DNA from: Promethearchaeota archaeon
GTDB taxonomy: Archaea; Asgardarchaeota; Lokiarchaeia; Sigynarchaeales; SOKP01
DNA: 64,000 nt
Reading direction: 5' to 3'
NCBI GenBank assembly: GCA_019057775.1
Contig: JAHLWT010000140.1
Span: forward strand, 1-64,000
In this document: one piece after another, positions 55,889-64,000 of the stretch
How the letters are laid out: every line of letters begins with the position of its first letter
Numbering within the stretch: the stretch's first letter is position 1
Made by a program: the position numbers and the translations under genes
Notes under the pieces: model-generated
What the model was told of the DNA's origin: nothing
Database searches by the model: none
Seen by the model: only the letters and a program-made list of their open reading frames with translations

Positions 55889-56713
55889 TTAAACCTTCCG
55901 AATTTTTTGATAATAAATAGTTATTTTCTCTCTGGGTTGATTATAACAATTTAGAATGGGACCAATTATATCTATTAATATGGATTTTTCATTTTCTAAA
56001 ATATTCTTGACATTAAATCTGCCCGTCACAACCCCGCTTATCTCTCTCATGCATTTTAGAGGCTTTTCGGGCTCTCCATGAAGATATTGCCATTTTGATA
56101 ATCCCTCGATTTTTATAGAAATTTGTATATCACCGTTATAATCAACTTTATGAAAAAATTTATTTATGAACTTCAGAAAACCTAAAAAATAATCTGTTAT
56201 TTCATATAATTGCAAATGATAAACCAATTCTGAACTTTCATTAAATAATTCTTTATTATAGGGATTAAAATGAAGACCATAAATTAAAAACCCTCTAATA
56301 TTAATTATTATACTCCCACCTTCATATTTTCTATTACATTGATGAACAAAATATTCATTTACTTCCATTAATTCACGATCAAAGATTGGTCTTCCTTGAG
56401 AATCCGTTGGAATATTTTGCTCTAGAAATTTTTTCATCTCGTTATTAATTGTGAATTTCTCTTCTATGGAATCTATGGGAATTACAGAAAATATCAAGTT
56501 TAATTCGTAATTTTTTTTAGTTTGGTCTAATTCTTTTTCAAGGGTTGATATTACATTAGCAATATTTTCCTGCTCATTAATATATTCAATGATTTGATTT
56601 AATTGGGATTTGAGAGATTCTTTATCTAATTTACTAAGTTTATCACAAAGATTTTTAATTTTTTTCTTAATCTTTTCTAAAATTTCTATAATCTTTTCAT
56701 TTACTTGATTCAT
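55889..56713 (-). CDS. hypothetical protein with N-terminal coiled coil
   Basis: 274 residues. Residues 1-70 are coiled coil (KIIEILEKIKKKIKNLCDKL; NVISTLEKELDQTKKNYELN). The rest is a mixed alpha/beta domain with GGSIIINIRGFLIYGLHFNP and REISGVVTGRFNVKNILENE. No family recognised. It is convergent with the small basic gene. Confidence 0.5.
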   Translation of the reverse strand: MNQVNEKIIEILEKIKKKIKNLCDKLSKLDKESLKSQLNQIIEYINEQENIANVISTLEKELDQTKKNYELNLIFSVIPIDSIEEKFTINNEMKKFLEQNIPTDSQGRPIFDRELMEVNEYFVHQCNRKYEGGSIIINIRGFLIYGLHFNPYNKELFNESSELVYHLQLYEITDYFLGFLKFINKFFHKVDYNGDIQISIKIEGLSKWQYLHGEPEKPLKCMREISGVVTGRFNVKNILENEKSILIDIIGPILNCYNQPREKITIYYQKIRKV

Positions 56714-56820
56714 AATTGATTAAAAATTATTTTTTCCAAATTTTTATAATCTCCATTATATACAATTAATATTTAAAATTATGCTTTAGTCTTTCAGTGA
56801 GTCGCAACACTTAATTCTCT

Positions 56821-57066
56821 TTATTCTAGAGGATTTTTGATCGTCTCTCTTATTACTTTATTATAATCAATATTCACTCCCTTTTTAACAGAAATTTCTC
56901 CCCCAATTAACACAAGTCCAGTTGTTACAAAAGCCTTACAAGCGACACGAGCATCTGGTTCTCTCTCTAAAATCGCATCTAAAATGGCATCGGAAATTTG
57001 ATCACATATTTTATCAGGATGTCCTTCAGTTACAGATTCTGCTGTTATAAATCTTTGGTATGTCAT
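56821..57066 (-). pseudogene. metK: 5' fragment of bacterial-type S-adenosylmethionine synthetase
   Basis: 81 codons. The segment [20 protein letters not shown], then [20 protein letters not shown] and [20 protein letters not shown] is unmistakably the first domain of bacterial MetK, which is about 380-400 residues. It stops at TAA after NPLE, lacking the ATP and Mg-binding remainder. The start is intact with ATG. Archaea normally use a different (MAT) enzyme, so this is a remnant of a bacterial-type copy. Confidence 0.85.
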
Positions 57067-57660
57067 AATGATAAAATAAGAAATATAATCTAATAAACCA
57101 CATTACAAACTGAAAATTTTCTAAATTTTCTAAGTAATTGAGCGTAATATTGAAATGTAAGAAATGAATTAGTTAAATTGTAGAATGAAATGCCCATTTT
57201 GTAATCAAGAAGTTAAACAACTTGCTGTCCATATAAAAAATGTTTAGAGATATCAACGGGTATCTCTATAAATTCGATAAAACGTCTGCAAAAAAGAATT
57301 TTAAATGTTTTGCTTTAGCAGTGCTTTTAATGTCAGATGTCCCGAAACTCGTAAAAGAAAAGTACAATTACTCTTTCTCAATCGTCGATTTAATTTCCTT
57401 ATTATAAAGATATTCCTTTAAGTAAATCATAATTTGGTAACCTCAATCTCAACTTTCTTGTTGCTGAAGGTATAAAATATCTCATTCGGGATGATTAAAT
57501 GACAATATGAATATTACTTTACCTTATTGATAACTCTTTTTTTCAAAAAATCTCTAAAAAGTAAAAATTTATTTTTACTTGACAATATAAACCATATAAT
57601 AAAGGAGGCAAAAGAAGGCCTCGTTTTTAACTTTTAAATTATTAAAGAGAATTAAGAAGT
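57067..57660. other. 594-nt stretch holding gene remnants
   Basis: Contains a 20-codon zinc-finger-like start (MKCPFCNQEVKQLAVHIKNV, ATG at 57185, stop TAG) on the plus strand and the acetoacetyl-CoA synthetase remnant on the minus strand (separate entry). The last 130 nt upstream of 57661 is AT-rich and includes AAAGGAGGCAAAAGAAGG, a Shine-Dalgarno-like tract about 50 nt before the next start. Confidence 0.4.
57428..57540 (-). pseudogene. remnant of an acetoacetyl-CoA synthetase C-terminus
   Basis: The minus-strand frame ending at TGA 57428-57430 reads IPNEIFYTFSNKKVEIEVTK-L, matching IPYTFSNKKVEIAVTKI of the intact synthetase at 38908. Just upstream another frame reads NIHIVI, matching DIRIVM of the intact gene, with the roughly 38 intervening residues deleted. 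It is thus a decayed paralogue with an internal deletion, next to the metK remnant on the same strand. Confidence 0.65.
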
Positions 57661-58677
57661 ATGCAAATAAAGAATATCGAGGTAAAACCTTATGAAGATA
57701 TATTTCCATCGGGGATCTTATTAGAAATTGAAATTAATCGTCAAAAAAATCAAAATGCTATTATAGAGGTTTCTGGATTTTTAAAATCAGAAGATAATAA
57801 AATATTAGCTGAATTACATCAATATTCCCCAAATAACACTATAGAAAGTGAAGATATAGGCGCTAGAGGGAGTTATAAAGACAGAGAGTTTAAGGAGGAT
57901 TCTTACAACACAGTTCTAATTTCTCATTTAGGTAAAAATGTTATAAATTACATCAATGAAAGTAGGATTAAAAATAGTGAAAAAAATGTTTTTTTAAACA
58001 TAGATATTATTATTAAGTATTTGGAGAGTAATGCACAGATATGTGGAGTTACCTTTACAAATCCTAAGACTTTCAATTTACCAGATTTCCTTATTGGTTC
58101 AAAAAAGGCAAGTATTATGACATATACTTATAATCCAGATTTTAATTCCAATGATTACTCGAGTTGGTTATTATCTGGAAATGGTGGAAATATATTCTTA
58201 TCCGTTAAAAAACAGTTATTAAGAGAAAAAATAAGAATCTCATCTTCTGATTGGATTAATATTTTTGCCCCAATATTAGATATTGGCGAATTTTTTATTA
58301 TTGAAGTTCCTAAAGGAAAACAAATAATAAAAGAAGCATGGGAATACATGGAAAAAGCTAGAGGTTGTTTCAGTAAATGGGATTATGAAGGTGTTTATGC
58401 TAATTGTCGAGAAATAGGTACTTTATTGGATAGTACATTAAAAGTAAAATATGGAAAAAACAATTTTATTTATGAGGAAAGATGGGGTAGGACTTATAAA
58501 AGATTTAAAAATGTATCCTTTAATGAGGTAGCATCATTAGGATTACATTTAGAAGATTTAAAAAAAACATCAAAATATTCTACAGATGATATTAAAATTG
58601 GTAAGCCTGATGCTGAACATATAATATACTTAACAATGTTATTTATAAAATATGCTGAGGAATTAATGGAAGTATAA
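57661..58677 (+). CDS. hypothetical two-domain protein
   Basis: 338 residues. The N-terminal half is beta-rich (GILLEIEINRQKNQNAIIEV). The middle has SSDWINIFAPILDIGEFFII, then a helical C-terminal half beginning AWEYMEKARGCFSKWDYEGV and YANCREIGTLLDSTLKVKYG, resembling the helical repeats found at the end of several bacterial hypothetical proteins. I do not recognise the family. Intact, ATG start. Possibly part of a mobile or defence gene set, but no partner is adjacent. Confidence 0.55.
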   Translation: MQIKNIEVKPYEDIFPSGILLEIEINRQKNQNAIIEVSGFLKSEDNKILAELHQYSPNNTIESEDIGARGSYKDREFKEDSYNTVLISHLGKNVINYINESRIKNSEKNVFLNIDIIIKYLESNAQICGVTFTNPKTFNLPDFLIGSKKASIMTYTYNPDFNSNDYSSWLLSGNGGNIFLSVKKQLLREKIRISSSDWINIFAPILDIGEFFIIEVPKGKQIIKEAWEYMEKARGCFSKWDYEGVYANCREIGTLLDSTLKVKYGKNNFIYEERWGRTYKRFKNVSFNEVASLGLHLEDLKKTSKYSTDDIKIGKPDAEHIIYLTMLFIKYAEELMEV

Positions 58678-59021
58678 TTTTAATTAACTTTCTAAGAAAA
58701 TTTATTAAACCTTCTGACTCCCTTTAGATATCCTTGCTGGTTAGATCCTGTAAGAACTCAATAGTAGGAGTTATAACAGGACAGTTGTCGTAATATCGGA
58801 ATTTTCGATCAATAGAATTTATTTGTAAATTATATCATTTATTCTACAAAAATCAGTTTTTAATGCAATTCTTTTTTATTTTTTAATTTAAAATTGTAGG
58901 AATCGGTTTACTTTTTAAATTTATTGAAGAAACTGAAAATTTGAATTGGTCTAATAATTAATAAATAAATTAGCACAATAATTATTTAAAGATTGAAATA
59001 AGCTCCCCTAATTATGCTCGT
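58678..59021. other. intergenic, no gene seen
   Basis: 344 nt. Around 58720-58800 the GC content rises slightly (GACTCCCTTTAGATATCC) but I see no tRNA or hairpin I can defend. The frame of the next gene is open back to a TAG at 58971. Confidence 0.35.
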
Positions 59022-62000
59022 ATGAATGGTGCCTTCGACGGTTTCTTGGCGCTACTCTGGGAAAATTTCAAGCACATGGGCGATTCAGACCCCGATTCAT
59101 TTACCGCCCTTGATTTCGACGATTTGAACCTTGACTTCTTACTACTCACCAGCGAATTGCAATCATATAACCAACACTCGAATTATGTATATAAAAACAC
59201 TGAAAATATCTTCCATCCTTACAGCCAAAATTTTGCCAACACGCTAGGTTATCTTGAGATGAAGGTGAAAGAGGCATCTAACAACCAATTTGACGCAATT
59301 ATCCCCATTAATCTTGATGGAAGACCAGAATATCAATTCGTTAACAGCACCACTCATAGCTTGACATTACCATTATCCGTGCTTTACAAACCTATTGTAC
59401 TCAGCGAAGAAAGATATAACGATATACAACCTAATCTAGGCCATTTAGTTATTACTTCTCAATGTAAAGATTATAATAACACGAAAGGGATAGACTCTTA
59501 CAAATTGACCTCTATAGAACAACAAGCCGGATTTAAAGCTAAGATTCCGATAAGCAACAAACAATTTGAATATCCAATCCAAAGTATTTCCATCGATGTT
59601 ATGAAACAAAAAGGCTTAACCATAAATTATTTGTTCAAAGATATCATTATCGATGAATCATACTACATAATAGAAGATGGATCCCTCTACTTTACAAAAT
59701 CCCTAGAAGAAATCATTTCTGAAAGTTATTTAGAATTTGAAACAGTACTACAGCAAGCAAATTTACTCACCACGACTATTCATTATAACGTCCACATTCT
59801 GTTCGACAGATTTATTCCTGATAATACAACAGAGACAAGCAGTTTAGCTCTTGCTCAAGCCACGACTTATGCGATAATGGATTATTTCAATCAGTACACA
59901 TATGCAGAGGTTTCAGCTAATATGATCTCTGAAATTGCATACACCGAGACATTAACCTTCTGGTCTACTCTCATTAGCGTCCCTCTTGCATATTTCGGTT
60001 CGCTTGCAGCGACTGCTGTTGTCGGTAAGCTTGCCTCTAAAGCCGGCTCAGAATTAGTATCTAAGCTTTTGGCCAAACAAGTTGCAGGATTAAGCAAGAT
60101 GTTTATATCTCTTATCATCGCACCTATAAAAGAAGTTTTGGAAGAAATTATCAAGGACGGGTTTATTGAAGCAATAGCCGAAAATTTAGTTGACCTTGCA
60201 GGAGGTACAGAAGCCCTCGGATACTGGGTATCTGCTCTCGGAACTTCAGCAAGAGAAGTAGGAGGAGCATTAGGACAACTTGCATTAGGACAAGCCACGC
60301 CTAAAGCCAACTTTAAAACCAAGCTTTCGCTTCTCAATGCTCGAATCACAGGAAATACCAAATTGGCGAGTGAAATAAAAACCCAGATAAAACTAGATAT
60401 GGAACAAAAAATACAGAATGAACAGCAAAAACGGATGGAGACGAAGACATGGCAAAAGTTTTTCAATGCTGGCATGTTCAAGGGCCTTGCTATGATGACA
60501 TCATCCCTCTTTTTCGGAGGATCATCCTTCTTTACGCTTTTAGGATTTAATACCATGCTTCAAGGGACGGTAGGTATCGCGCCAAAAGTCTACGGAGAAG
60601 CAAAGACCATAGCTCATGCAAAAAGAAAAGTAGAACTCACTCAAGACTTCGGGACTATGAACCTCTTTTCAGGCAAGAATTTGGATAAACAAATGAAAAA
60701 ACCATCGGAAATAGATGCTGGAGCCCTTCATAATCTCTTTAACAGTCTACAGAAAGCTGATACTACCACGGAAGTTGATAGTCCACCTCTTACGATCGAA
60801 TTTCCAACTGTCAATCCTAGTTCAAAATCAATACAGAGAGATCTACTCACAAATAAATTTAGCGAAGTTAGTTTACTTGAAGATTTGAGTTATCAATCCG
60901 AAATGAAGAAAGATTACAACGAGATTGAACAAAAAACTATTGCACAAGGAATTGAACAGACTAGTAAGAATAAAGAGTCTCTTGGAAGAATGCCAGAACT
61001 TCTTGAAGTTGGCGAATACGAAGTTCTTCATCCTGATAAAGAAATGACTATAAAAGATTTTCTTAGTGATTTAAACTTAGATGGTATAGAACGAAAGTTT
61101 GGTGTTTTAGTAAATGGTAAAAAAATTGATCTTGAAACTATTATTAAACCTATAGATGACATAGTTATCCTACCCCATCTTGGAGGAGGAGCTCCTTATG
61201 GTCCTAGTATAGGACCGTTGACCTTGGATCAACACAATCTTGAAATTGTATTGTTGCATCAAGTCCATAATATTGAGGAAAAAATAGAGCTAGAGTTAGA
61301 AAAACCAGCCAAGGATCAGCGACCTTGTCTTGCTTTTCTTGAGGCCTCAGAAATAGAAACTTTAGAAAATTTTTATAACAGTAGACGATATAGACCATAT
61401 GATGGATCTGCTCGGGAGGGAGTACAAAGCCCGTATACTGCTCACTATAAGTTCTTTATTGACCAATTATCTAGTATATTACTTGATAATGAAATAATCT
61501 CAAGATATAATTATGAGGTTATTAGTGAGCTCCTTTCTACTTCTAGTTATAGACCTCATATCGCAGATTTTATCAGGGATCTTAAGCAAGGTAATAATAA
61601 CAGATTTACCATTGCAGAAGATACGTTATATACTTATTATGCAGAGGTTTGGTGGGTTGTGGAGAATTCCATTAATAATGAAGATATAAAAAGAAGTATT
61701 TTCCAGCAATTAGATGATCTCTTTAATATGCAAAATGAATTATATGGATATTCTAAGAACAATCCATTGTACGGAAAACTTCGCAATTCCTATATTAAAC
61801 TTTTTAAGACGGTCAATATGGTTGATAAAATTCTTGTTAATAGCGGAGACTCTCCCATTTTAAGTAGTCCTACTAAAGGTATATTCAAGAAAGTTTTTCA
61901 TTTTAGTTTTACCGGAGAATATGAAGCTTTTGACAAATCAAGTTATATTCCTTGGAGAGATACATGGTTAAGTTTGAAGGATAGAATTATCAATGAATTT

Positions 62001-63704
62001 GAGTCCAGATCTTTAGGTTATTTCAATTCATTTGTGGAGGATATAATGGATGAGGCACTTTATCATATCGATAATCAACGGAGGGTTGAGAATTTATTAG
62101 CTGATTTTCCTGATGGCGATAAAAAAGAGTTTTTACTACAAATTATTAATTGCCCAGATACCGATATCTTAAAGTTAACTGAGAAGCAAAAAGACTTAAG
62201 TTTTCTTTTGTTTGGTATCTATACACCTCCTCAAATTTATTTGAGAGATGTTTATTTCGCTAAAATTGCTTGGAGATCAATAGATAGTTTTGATAGAGCT
62301 GTTCATCGAATTTCTCTGTTAGAACTTTCTGATTTCGAGAAGGTAGGGTTAAGATCGTATATTGATTCCAATACCCTCAAGAAGTTGAAAGAACACTCCG
62401 AAAATGTAATGAATGAGTTTATCTCAAGCCATCATATAAACAGCTATGATTCTGTCGGTATCACTTATCATACAAAGGAATTAAGAGATTTACAACTTGA
62501 TACAATAAGAACTTTGTGGACAGCAGCAGTTTATCATAGTGATAAAGACAGCATATCATATGGTGAGTTTTGTGAGATTTATAATATTCCAAGAGATTTT
62601 TATAATCCTCATATTACTCACTCAGTCATAATTAATACTCAGAAAAGTGCTAAGTTTGCGAGTAAATTAGACGAATGGCTAGTTGAGGAATCATCATCAA
62701 TTATAACACCTACCAATCCATTAAGCTATTCCTCAATCATTAATGATCCTACAAGTTCTTGGATTAGTACAAAGAAATCACTAGCTTATTTAGAAGCAAG
62801 AGAGAAATTGCTTGAGTTTGAGACACATAAGCAAAATGCAATAGATTTCTGGATGAAATCCGATACAGCTGATAAAACTTGGTTTAGTAAATTGTTTGCT
62901 CCAACTTCATCTGGATATGCCTTTGGATTTAATGAGCCATTATATAGAGCTTTTTCGACCACTATAGGCCTTCTAGAGCTTTTTGCTACTGAACCAATAT
63001 CGGGAATATCAATTCCAGATGCCGCTTTTGATGCAAGTGATTCTGCTTTTAGATCCGCACGGCATCATTTTACTAGCAATAGACTATCTTTAGCATTATA
63101 TGACCAAATTCCAACTATAGAGCAATTTGGAATCCATAAAGTTTATGAATCCATGAGTCAAGCTCAGCAGAATATCCTTAAACAAAAGCTACGAGAATTG
63201 ATGATAACAGGTATTCTTAAATCTGATTCACAAGGACGTTCAAGTTCAAACTTAGACTTGTTACAAAATCGTAATTCTTTATATTATGCTGGAACTAATG
63301 TAAAGCAATGGGTTACTCTTCAAGATTTCTTGAAAATATTTCCAACTACCTTAACATTCACATTTACACATGATGGTCTTTCACATACTAGTAGTTTGCT
63401 TGAGGCTTGGGAAATTTATTTTGGTCGACATTTACATTTCGGGGGTTTCGATGAGAAGTTATTTGATATTAACGAGAAGATTCAGAAGTTTAGAGACGAT
63501 TTGAAAGCAGGATATAATCCTTATGAGGGATTCCTTGAAGAATTCCACCCTATTGCTGAGGAAAGGTTCTTTGAAGATGCCAAAGTTTTTGCTGGTCAAC
63601 TTTGGAGACTTATGGACAATAATATGTTTTCAGGACTTTATAATGAGAGGGATTTAGTCAACCGGTGGCACATTTATTTAATGAAAAGATCTTTTGAGAT
63701 TTAA
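59022..63704 (+). CDS. 1,560-residue protein with internal ubiquitin/ThiS-like segment
   Basis: No whole-length family recognised. Residues 1-300: soluble, beta-rich. Residues about 300-420 and 480-515: long hydrophobic helices (FWSTLISVPLAYFGSLAATA; FKGLAMMTSSLFFGGSSFFT) that could insert in a membrane, as in pre-toxin regions of Rhs-like proteins. Residues about 664-724: a beta-grasp-like unit (YEVLHPDKEMTIKDFLSDLN, then RKFGVLVNGKKIDLETIIK and DDIVILPHLGGGAP) closely similar in layout to ThiS/MoaD, which end in GG. Residues 725-1560: mainly helical, unrecognised. Codon use is more GC-rich in the first 1.8 kb than after. A processed toxin-like polyprotein is one hypothesis. Confidence 0.75.
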   Translation: MNGAFDGFLALLWENFKHMGDSDPDSFTALDFDDLNLDFLLLTSELQSYNQHSNYVYKNTENIFHPYSQNFANTLGYLEMKVKEASNNQFDAIIPINLDGRPEYQFVNSTTHSLTLPLSVLYKPIVLSEERYNDIQPNLGHLVITSQCKDYNNTKGIDSYKLTSIEQQAGFKAKIPISNKQFEYPIQSISIDVMKQKGLTINYLFKDIIIDESYYIIEDGSLYFTKSLEEIISESYLEFETVLQQANLLTTTIHYNVHILFDRFIPDNTTETSSLALAQATTYAIMDYFNQYTYAEVSANMISEIAYTETLTFWSTLISVPLAYFGSLAATAVVGKLASKAGSELVSKLLAKQVAGLSKMFISLIIAPIKEVLEEIIKDGFIEAIAENLVDLAGGTEALGYWVSALGTSAREVGGALGQLALGQATPKANFKTKLSLLNARITGNTKLASEIKTQIKLDMEQKIQNEQQKRMETKTWQKFFNAGMFKGLAMMTSSLFFGGSSFFTLLGFNTMLQGTVGIAPKVYGEAKTIAHAKRKVELTQDFGTMNLFSGKNLDKQMKKPSEIDAGALHNLFNSLQKADTTTEVDSPPLTIEFPTVNPSSKSIQRDLLTNKFSEVSLLEDLSYQSEMKKDYNEIEQKTIAQGIEQTSKNKESLGRMPELLEVGEYEVLHPDKEMTIKDFLSDLNLDGIERKFGVLVNGKKIDLETIIKPIDDIVILPHLGGGAPYGPSIGPLTLDQHNLEIVLLHQVHNIEEKIELELEKPAKDQRPCLAFLEASEIETLENFYNSRRYRPYDGSAREGVQSPYTAHYKFFIDQLSSILLDNEIISRYNYEVISELLSTSSYRPHIADFIRDLKQGNNNRFTIAEDTLYTYYAEVWWVVENSINNEDIKRSIFQQLDDLFNMQNELYGYSKNNPLYGKLRNSYIKLFKTVNMVDKILVNSGDSPILSSPTKGIFKKVFHFSFTGEYEAFDKSSYIPWRDTWLSLKDRIINEFESRSLGYFNSFVEDIMDEALYHIDNQRRVENLLADFPDGDKKEFLLQIINCPDTDILKLTEKQKDLSFLLFGIYTPPQIYLRDVYFAKIAWRSIDSFDRAVHRISLLELSDFEKVGLRSYIDSNTLKKLKEHSENVMNEFISSHHINSYDSVGITYHTKELRDLQLDTIRTLWTAAVYHSDKDSISYGEFCEIYNIPRDFYNPHITHSVIINTQKSAKFASKLDEWLVEESSSIITPTNPLSYSSIINDPTSSWISTKKSLAYLEAREKLLEFETHKQNAIDFWMKSDTADKTWFSKLFAPTSSGYAFGFNEPLYRAFSTTIGLLELFATEPISGISIPDAAFDASDSAFRSARHHFTSNRLSLALYDQIPTIEQFGIHKVYESMSQAQQNILKQKLRELMITGILKSDSQGRSSSNLDLLQNRNSLYYAGTNVKQWVTLQDFLKIFPTTLTFTFTHDGLSHTSSLLEAWEIYFGRHLHFGGFDEKLFDINEKIQKFRDDLKAGYNPYEGFLEEFHPIAEERFFEDAKVFAGQLWRLMDNNMFSGLYNERDLVNRWHIYLMKRSFEI

Positions 63705-63793
63705 AGTAATTCACTAAATTTTTTTTCCCTTTATATTTTAAATAATCTTATAATTATTAATAATTAAAAATAATAAACACATTAAAATTAATA

Positions 63794-64000
63794 ATGACAC
63801 CGCAAAATCAGAGAGTTATGCGAAAAATAAGAACTCTTAAGAATTCTAGATTAAGAAAGGTTAGATATGAGCTAAGGACATTACTTCTCTTGTTGTTTGA
63901 AGATAAGAAGAGAGAAATTAATCTAAGAATGGGGGAAATCAGAACTGATGACTCTCTCAGCTATGATGGTAGGGGAGAGAAATTAAAAAAGCTCTTAAAA
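63794..64000 (+). CDS. partial basic protein, runs off window end
   Basis: 69 codons open to the last base. The sequence MTPQNQRVMRKIRTLKNSRL, then VRYELRTLLLLLFEDKKREI is basic and helical. It begins 89 nt after the giant gene on the same strand. Too short to identify; the 3' end lies outside. Confidence 0.5.
   Translation, partial: MTPQNQRVMRKIRTLKNSRLRKVRYELRTLLLLLFEDKKREINLRMGEIRTDDSLSYDGRGEKLKKLLK

Noticed and set aside
58720..58810. Slightly GC-richer patch that might hide a tRNA
   Set aside because: No cloverleaf, no TTCRANNC box and no acceptor stem could be found on either strand.
59891..60556. 221-codon minus-strand open frame opposite the giant gene
   Set aside because: Mirror frame of a clearly coding hydrophobic segment; low-complexity Ser/Ala/Ile composition and no start signal.

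Overview
The window looks like a chromosomal segment of an Asgard archaeon, most likely Lokiarchaeia-like. The reasons are a very AT-rich genome with T-rich intergenic gaps, a Ras/Rab-type small GTPase beside a TPR protein, an archaeal formylmethanofuran dehydrogenase (Wood-Ljungdahl) operon, Lrp-type regulators, and very large anchored surface proteins mixed with many bacterial-type catabolic enzymes. The lineage is an inference from gene content; no marker gene or rRNA is present. I saw no rRNA, tRNA or CRISPR array.

Layout. 0-10 kb: alcohol dehydrogenase-like enzyme, HD-domain protein, small GTPase plus TPR protein, MFS transporter, enolase-superfamily dehydratase, a longin-like Asgard protein and a GNAT acetyltransferase. 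10-17 kb: an amino-acid module made of tyrosine phenol-lyase, a zinc-finger Lrp, a histidine kinase/response regulator pair, a receiver-Lrp fusion and glutamate dehydrogenase. A 55-nt element (44/55 identical) occurs both upstream of the lyase and upstream of glutamate dehydrogenase. 17-21.5 kb: an HMG-CoA-synthase-like/DUF35 fusion lacking both catalytic residues, coupled to a thiolase; then a methyltransferase and a MoxR ATPase. 21.7-32.4 kb: an exported C13-type (caspase-fold) peptidase and a 2,702-residue trypsin-like surface protease with many repeats; both end in an IPG(F/Y)D-membrane-basic tail that looks like a sorting signal. 32.7-37.3 kb: DsrE-like protein, CoxE-type VWA protein, a DUF2283/DUF4258 pair and small proteins. 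37.4-42.3 kb: acyl-CoA dehydrogenase with an in-frame TAG, acetoacetyl-CoA synthetase and a class III CoA-transferase. 42.5-47.8 kb: formylmethanofuran dehydrogenase operon (Fe-S protein, fwdB, fwdD, fwdA, with no fwdC) and an Mrp/NBP35 ATPase.

47.9-58.7 kb is an accessory, decaying region: truncated TGT-like protein, PadR regulator with an operator-like repeat, a 34-bp perfect palindrome joining two broken genes, a frameshifted DUF6602 gene, a frameshifted TFIIB-like gene, remnants of metK and of an acetoacetyl-CoA synthetase paralogue, and several orphan proteins. 58.9-64 kb carries a 1,560-residue protein with an internal ThiS/MoaD/ubiquitin-like segment ending in glycines, followed by about 830 unrecognised residues. 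This is the best candidate for something undescribed.

The clearest functional theme is amino-acid and acyl-CoA fermentation feeding C1 metabolism, with bacterial-style phosphorelay and Lrp control. Several genes lack a canonical start (323, 32737) or contain single-frame breaks, so some oddities may be sequence errors in homopolymers; each is flagged.
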